From Agapanthus africanus (taxonomy: Eukaryota; Streptophyta; Magnoliopsida; Asparagales; Amaryllidaceae): a DNA stretch of 64,000 nt. Position numbers and translations under genes: made by a program. Each line of letters opens with the position of its first letter. Position 1 is the stretch's first letter. Under the pieces are notes generated by a model. It worked only from the letters and a program-made list of their open reading frames with translations, was not told the origin of the DNA and did not search any database. The stretch covers positions 111,185,241 through 111,249,240 of the forward strand of contig JASDDO010000016.1 of assembly GCA_030015575.1 (NCBI GenBank), in the 5' to 3' direction. This document shows, one piece after another, positions 33,731 to 45,581 of this stretch.

Positions 33731-34110
33731 GAATGAGTGCTTAGCACTACTCACATGAAAGACATGTGAGAGACCATGAAGGCAGTGGTTCACGTGACAT
33801 CCACGTGAGCGCTATATGAATGAGTACTTAGCACGACTCACGTGAAAGACACGTGAGCGACCATGAAGACAGCGGTTCTTGTGGCATCTATATGAGCGCT
33901 ATATGAATGAGTGCTTAACACTACTTACGTGAAAGACACGTGAGCGACCATGAAGGCAGCGGTTCACGTGACATCCATGTCAGCGCTATATGAATGAGTG
34001 CTTAGCACTAATCACATGAAAGACACGTGAGCGACCATGAAGGCAGCGGTTCACGTGACATCCACATGAGCGCTATATGAATGAGTGCTTAGCACTACTC
34101 ATATAAAAGG
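33731..34110. repeat. 87-bp tandem repeat, about 4.4 units
   Basis: GAATGAGTGCTTAGCACT or a close variant begins at 33731, 33818, 33905, 33992 and 34079, exactly 87 bp apart. Each unit holds three potential hairpins: AGTGCTTAGCACT, CACGTG-AAAGA-CACGTG and CACGTGACATCCACGTG-like. Confidence 0.9.
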
Positions 34111-36815
34111 CACGTGAACACCAAGAGACATAGCTATTCACGTGAACGCTGAAGCGGGAAGGATATTATACCATATGATGAATCTTAAGCTTCTGGGCCC
34201 AGTGCTAGCATTGTTTGGTTATTTAATGCCCAAAACAAAATACATGGCTTAGTGCTTAGCACTGTTGGGTAACACAAAGTCTAATGTTTAGACTAAGCCC
34301 CTGAAGTTTCAAACTTCTTTGATTTTAAATAGAAAATCAAACAAGCTCATATATTTTAAGTCGACCTTAATATAAAAAAAGATTAATGGTCCTTAAACAT
34401 ATTTTAAGTCGATCTTAGTCTAAAACAAGATTAACGATCCTTAAACCTCTGAACCGACGACAGAAGATACCCAAGTTCATCCTAAATCCAAGATTTACGG
34501 ATTTGGAATAATCCGCGCCCTACGGGCGACCATATTAGTCTCCGTATACAATCCAAGGGCAACCCAAAAATAAATAATAAATATAACATGCCACGAAGTG
34601 CAATATTGGAGAAGGAGAAAGTTGTTATCGTGTTGCGATAACGTAATTAACTGCAGGGGCTTACGCCTACAGGAAAAAGCGTCCCCACAATCAAAAACCC
34701 CTCACAAATGAGGAGAAATCTGGTAAGTCTACTAAAACGGTCGCATCCATCCAAACTTCTGATATACGGTGTCATAAATCAACTTGGTATCTTCGGAGAG
34801 GTGGATGGACATGTTCCATATATCATCTGCCCCCAAATTCAGGAAAGACGTTCAAACACAGTTCGTTTCTGTTTTCGGCGGTAAACAGTTACATCGATTC
34901 ACACATACGATATATCTTACCTGACACGTTACTTGACATGTTTATGATATGTATTGCCTGATTGTTTATACTGATTGTTGACATATATCCCGGATAACCT
35001 GTTACTATTATTGTACTGAAACTGTTATCATGACACACCACTTATATCGTGATGTTTACCCGTATGCCAACAATTCTTGATATTGACCTGTTGTCTTGAT
35101 AGAAATTACTCGTACATGCTTGTTCTTATATTGGCATTAGGTAAAATACTATATTGATTATTGACATGAATGTATACTTGGGGAAAAGGGAAAATCAAGA
35201 ATGGAACCGAATTGTAACTGTTTACCGCCGAAAACTGGTCTAAGGCATCGGGAGGACGTCTAGCTTGAATACGGGGGCAGATTCTATTTGGAACATATCC
35301 ATCCACCTCTCCGAAGATGCCAAGTTGATTTATGGCACCGTAAATCGGAGGTTTGGATGGATGCGACCGACGTAGTATGACCTATCAGATTCCCCCTCAT
35401 TTGTGAGGGGTTTTTGATTGTGGAGACGTTCTTCCCTGCAGGCACAAGCCCCTGCAGTTAATTACGTTATCGCATTGTGATAAAAGCATTCATCTGCTCC
35501 AGTCATATCACCTTGTGTCGTGTTATATATTGTTTATCTTGGGGTTGCCTTTGGATTGTGTATGGAGACTAATATATATCATCGCCCTTAGGGCACAGAT
35601 TAGTCCAAATCCGTATATTAGATTTGAGGTTTTGAACTTAGGATGCAGATCTCATATAAATGAGGTCCATCAGTTCACGGGATATTTGGGTTTGATTTAA
35701 GGATCGTTAGTCGTATATCAGACTAAGATCGACTTGGAAATAATGAGCATATAGGATCAACTGCTTATCAGATCATATATGAATAGCCCATGGATAGTAT
35801 AGGTAGTCAGTATGGAGACAATCCGTAGGGAAAAACATATTAGTTTAAGGACATCACGGTCCATAGGAGACATGGATAGAATATGGCTAGTTTGTGCCAG
35901 TGGATTATATACGGGGGTCAATATGGAGACCAGCCATAGGGCCAAACATATATTAGTTTAAGGACATCGCGGTCCAATATTAGTTTAGGGATATTTCGGT
36001 CTAACATTCCCGTGTTCGGAACGAAGTATCAGTTTAAGGACGTTTCAGTCCATCTTTCATCTTGCGCGCACGTGTATATTTTATGTGGCGAAGTGAATGA
36101 TGGTAACATGGATTAACCCAATACTAGGGTGCGATCTAATTTGAAGGCATTCATATTTCACTCAAAGATATACATATACATATATGTATAAAACTGGAGC
36201 TCAATATGACACTCGCATCTATATGAGATGCGTGTTAATATGAGGTGTGCACATCAATATGAAAGTGTATAAATATGGGGTGTATCAATATAAGGATCAG
36301 GACATTCACTGTCTTGATGAAATTTTATATCTTTCATCAAGTTGGGATAAGGAGTTGTTGGTTGTTGGGACCCGCCACCTCTCTGAAGACGTTGAGGAAT
36401 TACGATGATGTATATTAAAGGTGTGGAAAGATGTACCTTTAAACCAAATCCCATATATGAAGGAAGAGAACATGGTAGATCTAAGGATCATTAGTCTTAT
36501 ATGAGACTAAGATTAACTTAGAAGATATAGGATGAAGATCATTTGTCGTATATGAGACTAAGATCAGTTTGGATATCATCGATGAAAGATCTTTAATCGT
36601 ATATGGGACTAAGATCAACTTGGATATCATGAGCATATAGGCTCAGTTGATTTAAAATCAAAGAAGAAGCTTAAGTTTCTCAGACTTAGCCAATTTAGGG
36701 CTAAGATTGAGTTTGTATACCCCCGTCAGTGCTAAGCACTCAGTCATTTAGGACTATGGATATAGTATCCAAATCATACTCTGGCACTCACATGAGTATC
36801 ATGTGAGGCATGTCT
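34060..36815. repeat. Large imperfect inverted repeat
   Basis: The left arm, about 34060-34895, is matched in reverse by about 35205-35780 and 36590-36785. For example GCAGGGGCTTACGCC near 34653 mirrors the CCTGCAGGCACAAGCCCCTGC block near 35433, and the TTTTCGGCGGTAAACAGTTAC at about 34873 recurs reversed at about 35215. The spacer is roughly 310 bp. The right arm runs on into a CACATGA...CATGTGAG hairpin at 36786-36812 and is cut at about 36815 by element B'. About 800 bp extra lies in the right arm. Confidence 0.75.
35700..36640. repeat. Extra block with two short repeat families in the right arm
   Basis: Holds several copies of a GTATATGAGACTAAGATCAACTT-like unit (near 35715, 36495, 36550 and 36600) and several of TTAGTTTAAGGACATCGCGG-like units (near 35843, 35953, 35980 and 36030). 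Nothing coding is seen. Confidence 0.5.
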
Positions 36816-37327
36816 TTATATCCATCTTTACTCAACAAAGAAACCGATATAATGTTGCATATCAGGTTCGGCATGTAATAGCATTCGTTCAGAATCAATG
36901 TATTACCAGTTGGCAATACAAGGTGATATTCCCCGACGGTTTTAGCTGCAACAATTTCACCATTTCCAACCCTTATGTCTTTATCACCTTCTCCAAGTTC
37001 TCTACCTTTCTTAAGCCCATGTAACTGATTACATATATGGGATCCTGACCCGGTATCTAATACCCAGGACGTAGGGCAAATGGAGAAACAGTTCTCTGTA
37101 ACGAACACACCCGAAGAAAATGCATCATCATGTACTTTCTTCATTCGGGTGGCATGGGAATCCTGGTATTCCCCTATGTCCTGTTCAATCCTATAACTCT
37201 TATAAGAAAGAACGGAACCAACGTTCCCCAACACAGTATAACATGTGGGTTCGGTCAATACATCCATATTATTATCTTGATTAAGGCATGACATGGTCGC
37301 TACCTGGAGAGAGAGAGAAGAAAACAC
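36788..37327 (-). pseudogene. B' pol, N-terminal part only
   Basis: A frame of 179 codons nearly identical to the start of B's frame: the CT-tract peptide MFSSLSLQVA, a short gag remnant from MSCLNQDNN, the linker to SSGVF, then protease with SWVLDTGSGSH. About codon 171 the sequence leaves the element at the junction near 36815, and the last residues come from the flanking repeat. Integrase, reverse transcriptase and RNase H are missing, so it is a fragment. It confirms that B and B' share the same gag deletion. Confidence 0.8.
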
Positions 37328-40013
37328 TTTAGCGTATGCTCTTGCAAGATCAGATTGGTTATTATCTTATCTAATCAGGATGGCTCCCACTGTTTTTATC
37401 AAATCTTCCTTCAAACCCTAAAAGGAAAGACTAGCCTGGATTAATTACACCCTACAACTTCGCCGATCTTTCAGCCAGGCCAGTGTCGGTACTTTGAGGG
37501 AGGTTTCCCGTGCTTTCGCACGGACCTAATTAAAGTAAACCTCGTTTTCCTAGAGGCGTAACCCCGTTGACACCTTTCTAGACACCTACTTGATCGGCTA
37601 ATTGTCCTGTGTAAAACTCTCCCGGGAGTAACAATTACTCGCAGTGGGTATCGGGATCCAACTATCTCATAGAAGGTATGCAATCTCATTGCAAATTTCA
37701 ACACTTGAAATTCCCGATAATATTTTTCCCCTAACGTGCTATGACCTTGACGAAAGCCAACAAACCATAGCCCGTTAGTCAAGTTCAACCCGTACATTTC
37801 TTGACTGAATTAAACCCACCCGCACGACCCTTGACGAAAGCCAACAAAGCCGTACGACTACCCTAATCCAGTCGCATCATATGCAGCAGATAAGCAGCAT
37901 ATAGCTACCGCACACTACACCTTGACGAAAGCCAACAAATGTAGCACGAATACTATATACAACTTATCTGAAATGACGGAGGGCTACGGCAGGTTTTTCT
38001 GAAAACCTATTGCGTAATGAACTTGATATCGTTGTAGAATCGCGTGAATTTTGAAATGGAGTGATTTTGAGGCTTTCATTAGTTTTGCTAAAGAGGTCAC
38101 TCCCGGTGAAGGGAGCTCGGCTCTTTCCTTATGGAATAAGGTGCAGGATATATCATATACATCGCTATGCAAAGCAAAACTTCAAAAGCAGTCAAAAGTC
38201 AAACCGAGTATTGTAGCATCTGCCAGTTTTTCTAAAGAGGTCACTCCCGGTGAAGGGATCTCGGCTCTTTCCCCATCGAATAAGGTGCAGGGTATATCAT
38301 ATATACCGCTATGCAAAGCAAAACTGTAGCTACCCTTTTTTAGTTGAAAATTTGATTCTACTACATTTTTTAGGTTTCTTATCTTTCATTAATCACATTA
38401 ATGAAGTCCCATCATTTAATTCACCTAAACATCACAGATAAATACGACGTACACTTATGCCATCCGCATTCGCCCCGATGTCCCCTCGTGCACCATTAGG
38501 TTAGGTAACTAACGGCAGAGCAGGGCAGGGCTAGCGCGGGTGTAAAACATAAGTAACGCCTATATAATATATCATATATACTATATACAGTATTTATCAC
38601 AGAACATATCTAATGATCACATCACAGATATCGCAGCAGAAACATAGATATAATATGGGATATACTAGGGCGTCCGTATTTAGTATTTAGCCAACAATAG
38701 AAAATATGAATTCCACAGTCGCGATGAATAGCCAATCCCACACCCTGGACCCCTACAAGAGCGGCAAGCGATCCTACCAATTCTGGAGTTTAGGAGACCC
38801 GGTCTCGACTCCTCGAGATGGCCTCCCACTGAACCCCAGAACCCGGTCACCTATGCTCCCCTCCTTGGGTCCATCCTAATGCGGAAAAGTAAATAATATA
38901 CAACACTGGTGGCATTAACCTCAACCCGGAAGTGCCCCAAATAAAAGAATATTACATTACATTTGAATTTACATGAATGAAAAATAAAACTCTCATCTCA
39001 CATAAAACCCCCCGGCTATTCAATCGCGACAATCCTGCACACCATATCTCAGCAACACATAATATCATATATCATCAACGTAAGTAAGTATGCGTACCCC
39101 AATTGTCGTTGATGTATAGCAACGAAACCGGCAATATCGACATACTACACTTATGGTCATAGAAAAGAAAGTGTAAAACTACAATATTTGGAATCCACAT
39201 TCTCTTTAGACATCGTAAATGCGAAATATCACATATTTCGTATTTCATGCCTAACTATATGAATTCCACATATTGTATCACATTCCAGATAAATAGACAG
39301 TATTAAAGTTTTCGAACGAATGACCAAATACCCAAAATTCCCTAAAGCTCAACACTTGAGCGGAGTTCAAAAACTCGGAGAGTGACACAGTAGTAGCGGT
39401 CCAGCCGTAGAAGGGTCAAGCCAACGCCTCATATGTGGCACGCCGTACTGCCCCAAACCCTAAGGTTCAAAAGGCAGTTCAAGACGGTCACATAATCGAG
39501 TTAAGGTTTGTTGTCTTCTAGAGGGTCCACCATAAAACTTGCACGTATTTCCGAAAGATTAAAACCCCGTGACAAAGTGAGTAAATGATACTCGTTTGAA
39601 CAATTCAATACTTTCTAAATTACCCGGAAAGAAACATGAAATCAAAATTCCGATCGAATTGAAGAGTCCAAAACCATCCCCAGAATATTCAGCACTAAAT
39701 TCAGGTTAAAAATACCTAAAAATATATACAAGCAGTTATAAGCATTACTGTATAAAAATAACAAAATATAGCCTCTGTACGGCCGCGGAGCCGGGGCCCA
39801 AGCAAGCTTTGGCCGCGGTTCCGCGGTGGAAGTAACTGTTCATGGGCTCGTTTTTTTACAGTTGTGCTTATATTTACCTGCTGAATTTTTTAAGGATTTT
39901 TAATTCTGAAAAATGACAGATTTTAAAAATTGTCCAGAGAGTGCTAAAAATCCGTATTTTCCGGTTCGATCGGAGTTTTAACTTCGTTAAAGTGTCGCCT
40001 AATATTCTAGGTC
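37328..40013 (-). other. Leader of B'
   Basis: Non-coding, nearly identical to the B leader at 45582-48360. Contains CCGTGC-GAAA-GCACGG (37508-37523, read in reverse), three hairpin repeats with TTTC loops (37745-37763, 37829-37847, 37920-37938), two copies of the GATCCCTTCACCGGGAGTG module (38080-38330), the CTAACG hairpin (about 38498) and the GC hairpin (39781-39833). Confidence 0.75.
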
Positions 40014-40026
40014 GGCTCTGATACCA
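40014..40026 (-). promoter_or_regulatory. Primer-binding site of B'
   Basis: TGGTATCAGAGCC on the minus strand, one base from the LTR. Confidence 0.9.
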
Positions 40027-40524
40027 ATGTTGGGTTTACCTAGCACCTCATGAAGGGTTTGGAAGCATCACATGTACCAAAGATTAAATTTTTAGAGTGC
40101 TAAGTAAGCATACAAAGAATCATTCCTAGAAAAATTAGGGTTTCAAAAACAACACTTCATCACAAGTAGATAAAGCTAGGGTTTTGAGAGTACAACCTTT
40201 GTAGCTCCCTACGCTAGACTCCTCGGCTACTTGGGGTTTGGAAAAAGTCCGCTTGAACTCCTCTAGGTCCACGATGATCCACCCGGAGTCCGCTTTGTCC
40301 AAGCTTGCAACTTCACTTTATCAAGAGAATGAAATAAAGCTAACACTCTAAACAAGTGGGCAAGACTTGTGTAGAATGGTGTTGTGGTGGCTTTTCTCAC
40401 TTCAAAATCCTAACTTGATGAGTAATTTGCTCACTAGATAAATCTAGAGAGCAAAATATGAAGGAGGAAGAAGATGGTGGCCTTTTAGAATAAGAGTAAA
40501 GATAAAACTCTCTTGAGAAAATAG

Positions 40525-40529
<5 letters not shown>

Positions 40530-40593
<64 letters not shown>
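40530..40593. repeat. (AT)n microsatellite
   Basis: Roughly 32 AT units inside the LTR; the partner LTR has a longer run at 48873-48957. Confidence 0.95.
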
Positions 40594-40595
<2 letters not shown>

Positions 40596-40775
40596 CCTCT
40601 CATCTCAAACCATGGTTGAACAATAAGGATATTATTGAACTTGAGTTAAAACCCAAAAGGAAAGTTAATCCATGGTTAAATGGTGGGTGAGCATGGTTAG
40701 GTCAAAGAAGAGTGTAGAAAGAAACCATGAATTATCCTTTCCATTTTTTTTGTTTTAAAACAAATGCAATAATAA

Positions 40776-40779
40776 TACA

Positions 40780-40870
<91 letters not shown>
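40776..40870. repeat. (CATA)n and (AT)n compound microsatellite
   Basis: Tetranucleotide repeats pass into a long AT run; the counterpart is at 49140-49217. Apparent frames rich in IYIY come from this. Confidence 0.95.
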
Positions 40871-40875
<5 letters not shown>

Positions 40876-42260
40876 CATGGTTTGAGTCTTATATTGCCAG
40901 CATTTTCTATGCATATACAACCATGAAGGATGATGTATGTATGTATGTGTACATGCACATCCATATGTGCATGAATCAAGAAAGAATGCATACATGCATG
41001 CATACATCCATAAATACAAGAAAGGATTTCTAGTGAGAAACTAATGGTTAAATGATAAATCAACACTTGATTTATAAATCCGGCCATATCACATACGACC
41101 CAACCAAAATCAAGCCTCCCGATTAATATACGGTATCTCATACGCGCATTTTAACCGGGTCCATGCGCATATCGCATACGCGCACCACAACGTTTCGCCT
41201 GGACTAGGTAACTCCTTTGTGGGACTCTAAGACTCGTCAATACGCCGACAGTGGGTGATGATCATATCAAGCACCCCCAAGCCGCAAGCGGTCAGCTAAA
41301 CGAACGGCCACCCGGGTATTGAGCGATCAGAAGAAAACAAGCGAACCTGCTACAACTCCCGTCGAGCCAACCGGCAACACTACCCGTGCAGTCCGGTCTC
41401 CTCGTCTGATATGTCGCATATCTAGTCTAGGGGTGGTAAACGTCAGACCCCAATAACCGATAAGTCAAGCCGATGTGAGGCTCATAACGGGTCGAGAGAC
41501 TACTGGTAACACTTACCAGTAAATCTCTAATCAGCCCTGGCCAGGGACTTCCCTGTTATGGCCAATCGAGCACAGCGCAACATCAACCCTAAATACCGGG
41601 AGAGACGAAACCCCTCCTACCGCTCATTGCCTCCATGTGACTCGGGACTGTACCCAAAAACCACCGTTTTGCACGCCCTCATGGACGTGGTAAGGTGGAA
41701 ATCAAAGCACAGTGGGAATCACATAAGACTCTATGACGATCCTGGGTCTACAGACTAACTTGCACAAGTGTCACCTGAGAACTGCCATCTGACGTGAGGT
41801 ATAATACCATCTGGGAGTTCTCGGCGAGTCCGTCCAGTGTACCCAGTCTCCACTGAGCACCTGTATACCCTCTCTGATGTCAAACACTAATGGATATAGG
41901 ATCATCCATCGCCCATCTCATGGGTCGAGAAGCGTATACGCTAGTCTACACTGGTATATCGATGCCCCGTCTCGATACACCTACGACTAGGGACCTTGAA
42001 GGATGTACTTATGGACTACCATGTCCCCACTAGTATGATCCGCATCTTAGTCCAGGTAGTCAAGCACACATCCTAAGGTCTTTACCAACATGTAACTTCA
42101 AGATAGTATAAAGAGACAAGTATACATATTAAGATAAAGAGCAACCAGATAGCATACTATCATATCGAGCAAGAAAGTCATCTCTATATATGTCCAAGCA
42201 TCCAATATAATATACATCATTTGTACAATACTGGCCTCTAGGGCATACATACAACTAACA

Positions 42261-42274
42261 ATCTCCTACTTGCA
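42261..42274 (-). promoter_or_regulatory. Polypurine tract of B
   Basis: On the minus strand GTGCAAGTAGGAGAT next to the LTR at 42260. Confidence 0.85.
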
Positions 42275-44314
42275 CTAGGGCCAGCTGCTGTAGTATCGCA
42301 TACCGAGCATCCCGAAGAGTCTCTCAAACTGTATCTGGGGAATGGCCTTCGTGAGTGGATCCGCTGTCTTATTCTTCGTGTCAACCCTCCTGACCTCGAT
42401 CTCCCGGCGATCAACTATCTCCCGGATCAGGTGATACCGCCTCAGAATATGCCTGGATCGCTGATGGGACCTGGGTTCGTTGGCCAAAGCAATCGCTCCA
42501 TTGTTATTGCAATACAAAGGTATTGGATTCTCAATGGATGGAACCACTCCAAGTTCAGTAATGAACTTCTTGATCCAGACAGCCTCTTTGGCAGAATCGT
42601 TGGCAGCGATGTATTTAGCCTCCATCGTCGAGTCTGCCACGGTTTCCTGCTTGGAACTCTTCCAGCTAACCGCCCCTCCGTAAAGAGTAAAGACAAATCC
42701 CGACTGCGACTTAGAGTCGTCCTTATCACTCTGGAAGCTCGAATCGGTAAAGGACTCCACTTGGAGTTCTCCGTTACCATACACCAAGAGCATCTCTTTA
42801 GTCCTTCGCAAGTACTTGAGCATGCTCTTCACAGCTGTCCAGTGACTCTCTCCAGGATCAGCTTGATACCTGCTCACTACACTTAGTGAGTATGCTATAT
42901 CGGGTCTGGTACATAGCATCGCGTACATGATAGAGCCTACAGCCGAAGCATAGGGTATCCTTTGCATACGAGCTCTCTCTAAATCAGTCTTGGGAGACAT
43001 CTCTTTGGAGAGAGTGACTCCAGAGATCGTGGGTAAGTTCCCACTCTTGGATTCTTCCATACTAAACCTCTTTAGTATGGTGTCAATGTACCCGGATTGG
43101 GACAATCCTAATATCCGTTTGGATCTATCTCTATAGATCCTAATTCCCAATATGCAGGAGGCATCACCAAGATCTTTCATTGAGAATCTTTGTGATAAGA
43201 AGAGCTTGACCGATTGCAGCATAGGAATGTCATTTCCTATCAAGAGTATGTCGTCCACGTACAATACGAGGAAGACAACCTTACTCTCTGCCACCTTCTT
43301 GTAGATACAAGGTTCATCTACGTTTTTGACGAAATCAAACTCTTTGATAACGACGTCAAAGCAGATGTTCCAACTCCGCGATGCTTGCTTTAATCCATAA
43401 ATGGATTTAAGCAGCTTGCACACCTTCCCGCCGCTCCCACTATCTACGAAGCCCTCTGGCTGAGTCATGTACATGCACTCTTCTAAATCACCATTTAGAA
43501 AGGCGGTCTTAACATCCATTTGCCAGATTTCATAATCATGATATGCAGCGATGGCAAGCATGATCCGGATGGATTTAAGCATAGCCACTGGAGAAAAGGT
43601 TTCGTCATAGTCCACACCTGGTCTTTGACGAAAACTCTTTGCAACAAGTCTAGCTTTGAAAGTCTCCACTTTCCCATCTACACCAAGTTTTTTCTTGAAG
43701 ATCCACTTGCTCCCAATGGGTTTTACCCTTTCAGGAGCACCTTCCAAAGTCCATACTTTATTGGTGTACATGGATTCCATCTCAGACCGCATTGCATCCA
43801 GCCATTTCACTGAGTCCCCACTCGTGATGGCCTGCTCGAAGCTAGTTGGGTCATCATCCTCTATGATGCAATCCTCGCTCCCACCATCCATGAGAAAACC
43901 GTAGTATCTCTCAGGTTGGCGAGGAACCCTACTAGATCGGCGGAGTGGTTGGGGTTCATCGGGAACTACGGAATCCTCTGGTTCCACCAGATCTTCTGTT
44001 GCAGCTTTTATAGCTGGAACCTCTTCCAGTTCTACCTCATGACCACTAATTTCTTTTGCAAGAAATTCCTTTTCTAAAAAGGTGGCATGCCGAGAAACAA
44101 ATACTCTTTGTTCCTCAGTATGGTAGAAGATATACCCTTGTGAATTCTTGGGATATCCTACAAATTTGCATAGAACAGACCGTGTCTCGAGTTTGTCCGG
44201 ATTTTGTCGTTTGACATAGGCTGGACAACCCCATATCTTAACATAGTTAAGACATGGTCTCTTCCCTTTCCATATCTCATATGGAGTGGTAGGCACAGAT
44301 TTGGTGGGGACCAT
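42275..44314 (-). pseudogene. Element B pol, second part (integrase tail, RT, RNase H)
   Basis: A 679-codon open stretch. It starts inside the integrase (VPTKSVPTTPYEIW), has the integrase C-terminal part, and a full reverse transcriptase with YVDDILLIG and SIYGLKQASRSW. RNase H follows to the end, matching E to its last codons. In RNase H the CDN motif of E has become CNN, so a catalytic aspartate is lost, and the EAEY motif reads EAKY. It is in a different frame from 44277-45581; the two overlap by 38 bp. The frame shift fits one extra G in a run of six (44348-44353). It is otherwise well kept, unlike A, C and D. Confidence 0.9.
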
Positions 44315-45581
44315 ATTCAGTAGATGTATGGCTGTCTCTAGCGCATACCCCCCAGAAGGAAATAGGTAACTCAGCTGTGCTCATCATAGAGCGCACCATA
44401 TCTAATAGGGTGCGGTTCCTCCATTCCGATACACCGTTGTGCTGTGGTGTATATGGAGGAGTCAGCTGAGAGAGAATCCCATTCTCTTTTAGGAAGTCCA
44501 GGAATTCATTGCTCAAGTATTCATCTCCTCGATCAGATCGTAGGATTTTAATACTTTTTCCGGTTTGGTTCTCGACTTCTTGTTTATATTCTCTAAATTT
44601 CTCAAAAGCTTCAGACTTGTGTCTTATCAAGAACACATGTCCGTATCTTGAGAGGTCGTCAGTGAATGTAATGAAGTACGATGAACCATCCCTGGCAAGT
44701 GTAGACATAGGACCGCATACATCACTGTGTATCAGTCCCAAGAGTTCGGTAACTCTTTCTCCGTGTCCCGTAAACGGAGTTTTGGTCATCTTACCTTTGA
44801 GACATGACTGGCAAGTGTCATAAGATGAAAATTCGAACGGTTTCAAATATCCATCCTTATGCAACTTAGCTAGTCGTGTCGCATTGATGTGACCTAGTCT
44901 ACAATGCCACAAGAAGGATTCGTTCAGTTCTGAACTCTTCCTCTTGTGTGTGTTTGTTATGCTCAGAACAGTTGATTGATTTAGAACATAAATGCCATTG
45001 CACAACGTGCCTGATCCAGCCAACTTTTGGTTAAGGAAAATGTTCATAACATTATCCTGTAATACAAAATTATATCCTTCTTTGCTCAATAAAGAAACCG
45101 ATATAATGTTGCATATCAGGTTCGGCATGTAATAGCATTCGTTCAGAATTAATGTATTACCAGTTGGCAATACAAGGTGATATTCCCCGACGGTTTTAGC
45201 TGCAACAATTGCACCATTTCCAACCCTTATGTCTTTATCACCTTCTCCAAGTTCTCTACCTTTCTTAAGCCCATGTAACTGATTAAATATATGGGATCCT
45301 GACCCGGTATCTAATACCCAGGACGTAGGGTAAATGGAGAAACAGTTCTCTGTAATAAACACACCGGAAGAAAATGCATCATCATGTACTTTCTTCATTT
45401 GGGTGGCATGGGAATCCTGGTATTCCCCTATGTCCTGTTCAATCCTATAACTCTTATAAGAAAGAACGGAACCAACGTTCCCCAGCACAGTATAACATGC
45501 GGGTTCGGTCAATACATCTATATTATTATCTTGATTAAGGCACGACATGGTCGCTACCTGGAGAGAGAGAGAAGAAAACAC
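44277..45581 (-). pseudogene. Element B pol, first part (gag remnant, protease, integrase)
   Basis: A 434-codon open stretch. After the CT-tract peptide, a start at residue 12 (45548) gives MSCLNQDNNIDVLTEP, which resembles the first 35 residues of E's gag. It then jumps to the linker before SSGVF, so about 220 residues of gag, including the zinc knuckle, are missing. Protease has DTGSGSH. Integrase has its HHCC finger (WHCRLGHIN...CQSC) and the three acidic sites, in HSDVCGP, RSDRG and SEWRN. The frame breaks after FWG at a run of six G residues (E has five). Element D has the same gag deletion. Confidence 0.9.

Larger units (their letters stand above)
31985..34150. repeat. CACGTG hairpin array
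   Basis: More than twenty CACGTG hexamers, mostly in facing pairs such as CTCACGTGAAAGACACGTGA separated by about 5-7 bp, with many decayed forms (CATGTG, CACATG). A gap at about 32290-33170 holds AT-rich sequence and a TATA-like promoter. There is no open frame of note; it could belong to an unclassified LTR or fold-back element. Confidence 0.75.
40028..42260 (-). repeat. Shared LTR of B (3') and B' (5')
   Basis: 2,233 bp, minus strand from TGTTAGTTGTATGTATGCCC to AAACCCAACA. Carries an (AT)n run at 40530-40593 and a CATA plus AT run at 40776-40870. B's polypurine tract abuts it at 42261. Confidence 0.9.

Noticed and set aside
34640-34720. GGGGCTTACGCC resembling the GGGGTTACGCC block of copia leaders
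   Set aside because: Surrounding sequence does not match any leader and the motif is part of the inverted repeat; taken as chance.
40732-41141. Frames rich in IYIYIY and in MYVCMYVC
   Set aside because: Translations of AT and CATA microsatellites.
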